This document shows positions 57,414 to 64,000 of a stretch of 64,000 bases of DNA, in pieces. Below the pieces are notes generated by a model. It was not told where the DNA came from, did no database searches, and was given only the letters and a program-made list of their open reading frames with translations. The stretch's first letter is position 1. The number at the start of each line of letters is the position of its first letter. A program made the translations under genes and the position numbers. The stretch comes from an uncultured Marivita sp. GTDB lineage: Bacteria > Pseudomonadota > Alphaproteobacteria > Rhodobacterales > Rhodobacteraceae. The stretch covers positions 184,226-248,225 of the forward strand of contig NZ_CANKYW010000006.1 of NCBI RefSeq assembly GCF_947488135.1. The letters run 5' to 3'.

Positions 57414-58423
57414 TTTCGGCGCTTGAGCTTCTAACGATCTTGCGCCCTCTGCACATTTGCATCGGAAAAACCGGACACATTTGTCAGGTCGGTGCAAGCA
57501 TCGTCAAACTTGGGGTCGGTGATCTCTGCCGGCGGCGTTTTCTCGAAGTGTTTGAGGTGCTCCGCCCGGCCCGGCCAGAAACCATATCTGAACTCCGGGC
57601 CCTTGCAGGGCAGGTCATCAAACTGCAACTCCGGTCCCTTTCCGATATCTCCTTCAGGGGTTTGCTCGTTGAAGACGGGGACGGTGGGATCATCCTCGAC
57701 CTTTCTTTCGGCATCGCGGTCGTCGATGCAGTGCAGCGGTTCGGTCTGACTGCGCAGGATTTCGCGGCCGGCGATCTGGCTGTGGAACTGCTCTTTCTTC
57801 AGGAGGCGAAATCCAGTGCGATGGCGGCGTCCTTCAGCTTGAATTCCCGCCTGAACGGCGCACGATTGGTCGCAGAAACCAAGGCGCTAACTGATGGTCT
57901 GACGGGATTACACAATCGTCGCGCCCTTGATGGCGCGTTGTCCCGACTGGATCAGTCCGACACCAAATACGCTGTTCTGCACATGGACCTCGATCGGTTC
58001 AAAACGGTGAATGACACGATGGGACACGCGGTCGGGGATGCGGTTCTGAAACGCGTGGCCGCGATCTTGCGCTCCCATACACGTCAGGATGATCTGTTGG
58101 TGCGGACGGGTGGGGATGAATTCGTCGTCCTGTGCCCCGGATTGACCGATGCGGAACGGTTGCAAGACCTATCACTTTTACTGATCCAAGATGTCTCCGC
58201 GCCCATGTCGCTTGAAGGCTTGGATGTGCAAATCGGAGCGAGCATCGGCATCGCGGTATCGTCCACGGCACCTCGGATGGCGGGCGCTGAATTGATCGAT
58301 TGCGCGGACGTCGCGCTTTATCTCGCGAAAAGGTCGGGGCGGGGCCAGTTCGCAGTCTGGTCGCCTGCCAAGGGGCGCAGACTGACCGATCTCGATCCTT
58401 CCAGCGCACCGGCTTCGGGTTAG
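57410..58423 (+). CDS. HNOBA-GGDEF diguanylate cyclase, H-NOX partner
   Basis: A 337-residue protein. Residues 1 to about 130 form the HNOBA (heme-NO-binding associated) domain with RRRFLEVFEVLRP and FRGLLVEDGDGGIILDLSFG; a short linker helix leads to a GGDEF domain with GGDEF at 234-238 and an inhibitory-site RxxD at Arg225-Asp228. It should synthesise c-di-GMP under control of the co-encoded H-NOX-like protein, a known pairing that links NO to biofilm formation. Confidence 0.92.
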   Translation: MISALELLTILRPLHICIGKTGHICQVGASIVKLGVGDLCRRRFLEVFEVLRPARPETISELRALAGQVIKLQLRSLSDISFRGLLVEDGDGGIILDLSFGIAVVDAVQRFGLTAQDFAAGDLAVELLFLQEAKSSAMAASFSLNSRLNGARLVAETKALTDGLTGLHNRRALDGALSRLDQSDTKYAVLHMDLDRFKTVNDTMGHAVGDAVLKRVAAILRSHTRQDDLLVRTGGDEFVVLCPGLTDAERLQDLSLLLIQDVSAPMSLEGLDVQIGASIGIAVSSTAPRMAGAELIDCADVALYLAKRSGRGQFAVWSPAKGRRLTDLDPSSAPASG

Positions 58424-58475
58424 GGTGGCCGGTGTGCTCTTGCAAGGTCGTGTCCCGTGGCGCAAAGTTCGCGCC

Positions 58476-59834
58476 ATGGCTCTGATATTCCGCGTCCTTT
58501 TCCTCGTCACGCTCGCTGGCCTAGGCATGACGGCCGTGCCGTTACATGCGCAAGGAACCGATCAACCCACCGGCACCATCACCGTTGAAGACAGCGCCGA
58601 GCAGGATGCGGCCATCGCCAGACGGATCCGCGAAATCCTCATGGAGCTTGAGGGCTACGAGGATGTCACTGTCACGGTGAATTCCGGCATCGTCACGCTT
58701 CGGGGCACCGCGCTCGACGGGCCTGCGGTGACGCGGCTCAATGAAATCGCGGGCCGCGTCGAAGGCGTTGTGACCATTGAAAACCGCGTGCAGGAAACCA
58801 CCGACGTCGCGCGTCGCCTCGACCCGGCGCTGGAGCGTTTTCGGTCCCGGTCGGAACAATTCATCAACTACCTGCCGCTTGCCGGGATCGCGATTGCCGC
58901 GTTCACACTGGTTGTGGTGGTAGGATATCTGATTGCCCGGTGGCGGCGGCCCTGGGACAGGCTCGCTCCGAACGCGTTTATCGCGGATATCTACCGGCAG
59001 GTGATCCGCATCGCGTTCATCCTGGGCGGGCTGGTGATCGCATTGGATATTCTGGGAGCAACCGCGCTGCTGTCGACGATCCTCGGGGCGGCCGGGATCA
59101 TCGGCCTCGCCATCGGGTTTGCGGTGCGCGACACGGTGGAAAATTTCATCGCCTCCATCATGCTGTCGATTCGCCAGCCTTTCCGCCCCAACGATCAGGT
59201 CGAGATCGAGGGCGATATCGGCAAGGTCATTCGCCTGACCAGCCGCGCGACGATCCTTCTCAGTTTCGATGGCAATCACATCCGCATCCCGAATTCGACC
59301 GTGTTCAAAAGCCGGATCGTCAACTACACGCGCAACGACGAGCGCCGTTTCCTCATCAGCCTTGGCGTCGCCTATGACACCGATCTCTCGCGGGCGCAGG
59401 AGCTTGCGTTGCAGACCGTGTCGTCGTTGCCTTTCGTGATCTACGAACCCGCGCCTGCCGTCTGGATCGAAGAACTGGGCGACAGCGCGGTCATCCTTCA
59501 GGTCGCCGGTTGGATCAGGCAGCACGAGACCAGCTATCTCAAGGCGCGCAGCGAGGCGTGGCGGCTCTGCCTTGCGGCCTTCGACCACGCGGGAATCGTG
59601 ATGCCGGAAACGACGCTGCGGGTCGTGGGCATCGGCGATGCTCCATCCCAGCCGGACGACAACTCCAGAACCGCCAAACCCGCCGCGTCAAACGCCGCCG
59701 CGATCGCCGCGGCAACCGCCACACTCGGCGACACCGAAGCGGCGATGGACAAGGAGTTGGAACGCATCGTCGCCACCGAACGCGCGGGAAAAGGGGGCGA
59801 CGATCTTCTCACGCAGGATGCTCCGGAAGAGTAG
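58476..59834 (+). CDS. Mechanosensitive ion channel (MscS family) with BON domain
   Basis: About 452 residues: a signal peptide ending near LHAQGTDQ, a BON domain (about 45-115, IREILMELEGYEDVTVTVNS and VTIENRV), three membrane helices (about 140-240), and an MscS pore and cytoplasmic domain (ILGAAGIIGLAIGFAVRDTV and IRQPFRPNDQVEIEGDIG). BON domains bind membranes or peptidoglycan. The tail is rich in Ala and Asp. The ATG at 58476 is preferred; an in-frame GTG is at 58425. Confidence 0.88.
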   Translation: MALIFRVLFLVTLAGLGMTAVPLHAQGTDQPTGTITVEDSAEQDAAIARRIREILMELEGYEDVTVTVNSGIVTLRGTALDGPAVTRLNEIAGRVEGVVTIENRVQETTDVARRLDPALERFRSRSEQFINYLPLAGIAIAAFTLVVVVGYLIARWRRPWDRLAPNAFIADIYRQVIRIAFILGGLVIALDILGATALLSTILGAAGIIGLAIGFAVRDTVENFIASIMLSIRQPFRPNDQVEIEGDIGKVIRLTSRATILLSFDGNHIRIPNSTVFKSRIVNYTRNDERRFLISLGVAYDTDLSRAQELALQTVSSLPFVIYEPAPAVWIEELGDSAVILQVAGWIRQHETSYLKARSEAWRLCLAAFDHAGIVMPETTLRVVGIGDAPSQPDDNSRTAKPAASNAAAIAAATATLGDTEAAMDKELERIVATERAGKGGDDLLTQDAPEE

Positions 59835-59898
59835 GCAAATTTTCGGTTTCAGGGGTCTTGATCCCGCTCCCGTAGCGGCGTAAGTACGCCCGCACGGT

Positions 59899-59973
59899 TG
59901 GGGTGTAGCCAAGTGGTAAGGCAACGGTTTTTGGTACCGCGTACCGTAGGTTCGAATCCTACCACCCCAGCCA
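59899..59973 (+). tRNA. tRNA-Gln (anticodon TTG)
   Basis: The acceptor stem TGGGGTG pairs with CACCCCA; the T arm contains GGTTCGAATCC; the anticodon loop TTTTGGT (59929-59935) gives TTG at 59931-59933; the CCA end is encoded at 59971-59973. It borders accessory DNA on its right, and tRNA 3' ends are common integration sites. Confidence 0.96.
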
Positions 59974-60066
59974 GTTCTTTCTGACATCAGCACCTTACAC
60001 CTCCCTCAGACCTTTCGGGCCAGAAATGCCCCTGAAAATGCCCCTCTCCAGGGTGGGTTAGATGTC

Positions 60067-60082
60067 TACCTATAATTAGGTA
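60067..60082. repeat. Inverted repeat TACCTA-TAAT-TAGGTA upstream of the polymerase-like gene
   Basis: A perfect 6-bp inverted repeat with an A+T loop, 110 bases upstream of the polymerase-like gene. A second hyphenated palindrome (GGAAT-A-ATTCC, 60115-60125) lies nearby. They could be operator or replication-origin elements; only symmetry and position support this. Confidence 0.45.
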
Positions 60083-60192
60083 TTAGTAATGGAAGACGAC
60101 TGCCTCTCCCGGAAGGAATAATTCCTCCTAGAGACCCCTACCCGCAAGGCTCAGAGGGGGTATGGTGATGGTAGTTACAGACCAAGAGGTGA

Positions 60193-61674
60193 GTGGTGGT
60201 AGACGAGATAATGGACCCTTGGAACTCCCGCCCCTTGGATGTGCACAGGTGGTCGGAGCACCCCGAGGTGAAGGTGTTGGTGGATGGGCTGTGGAGGAAA
60301 CACTTCAAGGACGGGAAACCGAACGCTCGTGGACCAAAGCAGAAGACGTCCTCCAAGGATCAGCTGAGGGTCCTGATCTTGGACCTGTACGTTGCCTGGA
60401 AAGATGACCCAGACCTATGCATCGGTGTGTCGCTATCCTCGAACGCGTGGCATGCGGGTTCCCGGTACAATGCTCTCCACATCTCCAAGAAGATCATCCC
60501 AATCATCCAGACGCTCCATGATGCTGGATACCTCGACAAAGAAGAACATCAGTTCTGGGGTAAGGATCACGATCGCAATCGCACGACACGAATAAGAGCT
60601 TCCGAAAAGCTCCAGAAGTTGTTCCGGAAAGCCAAGTTCGACTACGAGGATATTGGTCGGGCTGAGGGCGAAGAGGTCATCGTCCTGAAGAATGACAAAA
60701 ACAAGCAGATCGAGTACACCGACACACCTGCAACAAATCAGATGCGGAAAGACCTAACCGCCTACACCGACTTGCTCGGGAAGACATTCATCGACATCCC
60801 GGACCTCCAAGAGCCTGTGATAGAGATTGAGGATGATGACGGTGACAAAACTATTCTGAAGATTGGCTCACAGAACACCAAAACCCATCGCGTGTTCAGC
60901 CGCTCCAGTTGGGACAAGCATGGGCGCTTCTATGGTGGTTGGTGGCAAAGGGCGAACTCGGCCATACGGGCTAGGATCACCATCGACGACCAGCCAACCG
61001 TAGAAGTCGACTTCGTCGGGTTGCACATTGCTATTCTGTATGCCGAGGCAGGTAAGGAATTAGACTTCGATCCGTATAGTGTTTCGCGTAAGAAAATGAC
61101 GGCTTACCCCGAGAGCATGACACGAAGCTTAATCAAGAGCCTTGCCCTTATTGCCATCAACGCAAAGGGAAAATCACAAGCCTACCAAGCATTACGCAAT
61201 GGAGCGCCTGTTGGCTCGTTTATGGCTTCCATAACCAACAAAAAGCTAGACAAATTGTTGGATGCTTTTCTGGACCGGAGACCCCCCTTGGAGGGCAAGC
61301 TGTTCACCGACCAAGGCATCCGCCTGATGCACCTCGATGGACAAATTACATCCCACATCCTCAACCACTTCACGAAGCAGGACATCCCCGTTCTGTCTGT
61401 CCATGACAGCTATCTGATAAACTGCTGGAAGGTTGCGGAGCTCAGGCAGGCAATGGCAGATGCATCTAAGGCTATTATCGGGCGACCTCTGGCAACCTCC
61501 ATCAAGCTCCCGGGCAAAGAGGAGTACAGCTTTGTCTCCGACTACGAGCTTCAGACCTACATCGAGAACAATCTCAGTCCCCCAAGGTGTGATGGGTATG
61601 TGACGCGGCTACAGGCCTTCGAGCAGCGGACAGGAAGGGATATTGGGCCTTATGGCGATATCGGTCCGGAGTAA
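60193..61674 (+). CDS. Uncharacterised protein with family-A / T7-like polymerase palm motifs
   Basis: A 493-residue protein of no named family known to me. From about residue 235 it contains RFYGGWWQRANSAIRARITI, then motif-A-like TVEVDFVGLHIAILYAEAG (Asp273), motif-B-like TRSLIKSLALIAINA (Arg311, Lys315) and motif-C-like VLSVHDSYLI (His404, Asp405). Their order and spacing fit DNA polymerase I and single-subunit RNA polymerases. The first 230 residues look helical and may bind DNA or ends. AGAGGTGA precedes the GTG start; the ATG at 60211 is an alternative. It lies by tRNA-Gln in lower-G+C DNA, so it may be a mobile-element replication protein. Confidence 0.7.
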   Translation: MVVDEIMDPWNSRPLDVHRWSEHPEVKVLVDGLWRKHFKDGKPNARGPKQKTSSKDQLRVLILDLYVAWKDDPDLCIGVSLSSNAWHAGSRYNALHISKKIIPIIQTLHDAGYLDKEEHQFWGKDHDRNRTTRIRASEKLQKLFRKAKFDYEDIGRAEGEEVIVLKNDKNKQIEYTDTPATNQMRKDLTAYTDLLGKTFIDIPDLQEPVIEIEDDDGDKTILKIGSQNTKTHRVFSRSSWDKHGRFYGGWWQRANSAIRARITIDDQPTVEVDFVGLHIAILYAEAGKELDFDPYSVSRKKMTAYPESMTRSLIKSLALIAINAKGKSQAYQALRNGAPVGSFMASITNKKLDKLLDAFLDRRPPLEGKLFTDQGIRLMHLDGQITSHILNHFTKQDIPVLSVHDSYLINCWKVAELRQAMADASKAIIGRPLATSIKLPGKEEYSFVSDYELQTYIENNLSPPRCDGYVTRLQAFEQRTGRDIGPYGDIGPE

Positions 61675-61676
61675 TG

Positions 61677-62239
61677 ACTTTCGAAGATTGTTTTGACATT
61701 CCTGCCGGTAGGTGGGAAGTGCTTAGGCAATTGTCGAAGCCGACATTGGGCGCATAAGCAAATAAGGCGATTGTGCAGGACTTTCCGAACCTTTTTGTCC
61801 ATGCGCTTCCGTCTGCGGCGACTGCAAGGCAGTCGATAGATCCCATGGTGAGCTGCTTCAACCTGCACAATCGCTAAATGTCCTCGCTTGCGGGCAAAGC
61901 TGCCGAACATTACTGGACGCATTGTGGGCGATCATCGGCTGTAATCAGGTGGTGGCTTTTCATTTCGGGGGCTTTCCAGCCATGTCTTCATAATGATCGT
62001 GAGGTAGTTTCAGATTTAAATCCTATCGGATATAGAGCGTGAATTCTTCTTACACGGATTACGCATGCAACCGGCGCCCTGTCATCTTTGCAAGAACGGA
62101 TGTGTTCTAAACTGACAACTGGCATGTTCTATCCGTCGAAAAATTCACACCGCACTGGCATTGACGCCATTTTTTCTCTTGTGCGGAGCTAGAGCAGGCG
62201 CAATTGTTCGGATTTCTATTCCCGAAAATTAGATGGTTA
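61677..62239. other. 563-base stretch with no supported gene
   Basis: This interval lies between the polymerase-like gene and the convergent membrane-protein gene. Short open frames occur on the - strand, but none shows a ribosome site, known motif or convincing protein-like composition. It is lower in G+C than the chromosome to the left and may hold decayed mobile-element sequence. Confidence 0.5.
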
Positions 62240-62782
62240 TCAGGAGTCGTACTCATCTTCGAAAACGATGTGGAAACGTTTGAGAACCATCGCCAAGGAA
62301 CTGGCAAAGTGGCTGTAAAGGAGCATAGAAACAAAAGTTTCCAAGCAATCTGCCAAATTGAATGCGAGGAATGCCAGAACGGCACTCGCAGCCACGCAGG
62401 ACAGCAGTGTTAGATAGGAAATATTTGCATTTAGTTCCTTAAGATTATCTTTGCGACGTTCAGTGATTGGCTTATCTCTCACAGCTCCAATTGAACGCTT
62501 CGGTTGATCGTTAGCCTCAAGCGCACGCATTTTATCCGCGTGCTTTTGGAACATGCCGAATATTGCGATTTGTGCGGTGATCAGGAGTGCCGAAAATATC
62601 GAGAATACAGTCAATGCATAGCCGTAAACTTCATTCGGAAATATGACGTCCGCTCGCACGGTTAGATATGCGAGTAGAAGTGGAATGAAGACAAAAAAGA
62701 AAATATCGGAGAACCAGCCGAAAGTTGAACCTCCCATAGTTTTCCATTGGTCGCGCAGAATACAGGTAATGTCTACCTTCAT
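62240..62782 (-). CDS. Four-helix membrane protein of unknown family
   Basis: A 180-residue protein with hydrophobic helices at about 22-43, 53-76, 119-139 and 145-162, and a basic, charged cytoplasmic-type loop between the second and third (KHADKMRALEANDQPKRSIG). Its start overlaps the stop of the upstream gene by four bases (ATGA), so the two products are probably made together. I do not recognise it; the arrangement resembles two-gene defence or signalling modules with a membrane effector. Confidence 0.7.
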   Translation of the reverse strand: MKVDITCILRDQWKTMGGSTFGWFSDIFFFVFIPLLLAYLTVRADVIFPNEVYGYALTVFSIFSALLITAQIAIFGMFQKHADKMRALEANDQPKRSIGAVRDKPITERRKDNLKELNANISYLTLLSCVAASAVLAFLAFNLADCLETFVSMLLYSHFASSLAMVLKRFHIVFEDEYDS

Positions 62783-63735
62783 TGCCGCCCCTGTTCCGCT
62801 AGCCTTTCAGCAAGATCGCCGATGCTATCTCTGAAGATGGGTTCCATAGACCCCTGAGTTGGATATTCTTCGTTATCGTCGAAATCGACTTGATCTGAGA
62901 TATCGATCGAGCCAGCCGTACTGTTATACCCGATTAAGTTGACCTTCCTTCGTTTGCCTCCGACATCCACAAGCGCAACCGCTTTCTCAAACTCGATTCC
63001 ATCGAATAGAAGGATGTCGCCCTCCCGCGCTCTATACTGATCAAAAATACCGATGTATTGCCCGAGCGACCTTCCTCGAACCGCGGCAATTGTCATTCTA
63101 AGCTTGATTTCTTCAATCCCAGCCCTGATGTATCTATTGAATCGATCTGCGTTCATCCTGTTTCGAATGAGAGTGATTTCCTTGACCGGTGCATTTCTTA
63201 TTGCTGGGTCGTGTTCGCCAGAAAGCATTACCTTTTGAACTGTAAGTCGCTGATTGAGGTGTTCTCTCGGCTGATTGAACGTCTGGATGACATGACCGAG
63301 TACGAGCATTGCGCACGAACGCGTCTGGTAAGTTTGAAATGCGATATAGGCATTCACTTCGCCAGGAGGGAAGTATGCCATAAAGTAGATAGGAATTTCC
63401 TCGACATCCAATGCACCTCGCCGGATCACCTCCATTTCACGGGGCTCCAAGGGAGCGTCATCATCCTCTCTAGGCGCAACCATTCCAACATTGATTGTGC
63501 TTGCTATACCATACATCCCATATTGGATATAGCCGTGGAAATAGTCATCCCCATCTTCCAACATCTCAGCGCGGTATGTTCGCTGTCGCGCTGGATCATT
63601 GAAAAGGAGAGCTCGCCCGAACAACCACCTAATATGTCGCTCAGGTTCCCCCCCAAGTTCACGGTGCCCAAACGGAACCAAGTTATGGTTTTCGTAAAGA
63701 TTTAGCTTATAAATTTTGATACCGATCTCTGGCAT
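62779..63735 (-). CDS. Hypothetical soluble protein, partner of the membrane protein
   Basis: A 318-residue protein beginning MPEIGIKIYKLNLYENHNLV. It is not hydrophobic; it has an acidic C-terminal tail (DQVDFDDNEEYPTQGSMEPI) and a mixed alpha/beta middle with NRMNADRFNRYIRAGIEEIK. AGGA lies eight bases before the ATG. I recognise no catalytic motif. It precedes and overlaps the four-helix membrane protein, suggesting a sensor or enzyme with a membrane-acting partner. Confidence 0.7.
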   Translation of the reverse strand: MPEIGIKIYKLNLYENHNLVPFGHRELGGEPERHIRWLFGRALLFNDPARQRTYRAEMLEDGDDYFHGYIQYGMYGIASTINVGMVAPREDDDAPLEPREMEVIRRGALDVEEIPIYFMAYFPPGEVNAYIAFQTYQTRSCAMLVLGHVIQTFNQPREHLNQRLTVQKVMLSGEHDPAIRNAPVKEITLIRNRMNADRFNRYIRAGIEEIKLRMTIAAVRGRSLGQYIGIFDQYRAREGDILLFDGIEFEKAVALVDVGGKRRKVNLIGYNSTAGSIDISDQVDFDDNEEYPTQGSMEPIFRDSIGDLAERLAEQGRQ

Positions 63736-63887
63736 TCAGCAATCCTGAGTTGTTTGAAGCACCCAATCATGTGTGCCTGAGTAAAGCAAGCATCATGGAG
63801 CAGAAATAGGTCTACCGAGCAACGCTCGCTTGCTATCCCAAATTTGAACGACCACCTCAGTAAAAAGATCGTCTAGAGTCTGGGGCC

Positions 63888-64000
63888 ATGAAAAAATCAA
63901 TAATTCATATTAAGCACTTTACGGTAAGCCTCCGGCGGCGGCCGTCTGATTTCGGGATCGATCCGATGGTAAGTCCGACCTTATGTCCGACTTTATCAAC
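63888..64000 (+). other. Possible gene start cut by the right edge
   Basis: From ATG 63888 the frame stays open to the edge (at least 37 codons), beginning MKKSIIHIKHFTVSLRRRPS. No clear ribosome site or family is visible. An ATG at 63975 in another frame is also open. I cannot tell whether either is real. Confidence 0.2.

Noticed and set aside
61650..61922. A 90-codon - strand frame in the gap after the polymerase-like gene
   Set aside because: It has no ribosome site, its composition is unlike a folded protein, and it overlaps the end of the polymerase-like gene.
59899..64000. att repeat of the tRNA-Gln 3' end and an integrase gene
   Set aside because: I saw neither within the window; if present they lie beyond the right edge.
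1..64000. CRISPR arrays
   Set aside because: No regularly spaced direct repeats of suitable length were seen.

Overview
The window is chromosomal DNA of a Rhodobacterales (Roseobacter-type) alphaproteobacterium. The evidence is high G+C codon use, the ChvG-HprK-RapZ-EIIA-HPr cluster, etfBA beside a 3-hydroxybutyryl-CoA dehydrogenase, an alphaproteobacterial SOS box (GTTC-N7-GTTC), and families typical of this order (DUF6473, DUF1244, DUF3572, H-NOX-like protein with an HNOBA-GGDEF partner). I found one tRNA gene, no rRNA genes and no CRISPR array.

Layout. 1-3.4 kb: envelope sensor kinase (3' end), nitrogen/carbon-type PTS regulators (hprK, rapZ, EIIA, HPr) and an acyltransferase. 3.4-7 kb: hbd, a DUF6473 gene and etfBA. 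7-15.3 kb: M48 protease, DUF898 membrane protein, parC, SH3 protein, short-chain dehydrogenase, HIG1-like protein, cobalamin adenosyltransferase, DUF1244, N-formylglutamate amidohydrolase. 15.5-25.2 kb: pyruvate kinase, acyl-CoA ligase with a BASS transporter, rpmI-rplT, a flavin monooxygenase-like protein, a serine hydrolase and a spermidine-synthase-like membrane protein. 25.3-32.5 kb: pheS and pheT split by an A+T-rich foreign gene, then methyltransferase, YtoQ, mscL and a secreted sugar dehydrogenase. 32.6-40.1 kb: ald with a divergent Lrp regulator, a VOC remnant, FKBP isomerase, an IS110-family element, metG, an MFS gene and an SOS-controlled ImuA-like gene. 40.2-49.3 kb: modABC, aldo/keto reductase, MFS, CoA-transferase family III, XRE regulator, desaturase and EamA transporter. 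49.3-59.8 kb: NUDIX, DUF983, an EF-hand/ECF-sigma/metal-sensor cluster, a PleD-like cyclase, HAD phosphatase, an orphan MttB homologue, the H-NOX-like/diguanylate cyclase pair and an MscS channel. 59.9-64 kb: tRNA-Gln followed by lower-G+C accessory DNA that carries a polymerase-like protein and a two-gene membrane module and runs off the right edge.

The two most interesting signals are these. (1) The IS110 element at 35178-36269 carries, upstream of its transposase, a readable bridge-RNA gene. Its target-guide segments match the two halves of the interrupted insertion site, 8 bases each, and its donor-guide segments match both element ends. (2) The 493-residue protein at 60193-61674, next to tRNA-Gln, has three motifs in the order and spacing of palm motifs A, B and C of family-A / T7-like polymerases, but no visible exonuclease domain. 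It may be the replication protein of an undescribed integrated element.

Working groups of genes: HprK/EIIA/HPr/RapZ as a regulatory PTS; EtfAB and Hbd in acyl-CoA oxidation; ModABC in molybdate uptake; H-NOX-like protein plus HNOBA-GGDEF in c-di-GMP signalling; the EF-hand, sigma, small membrane and metal-sensor genes as a probable envelope-stress unit.
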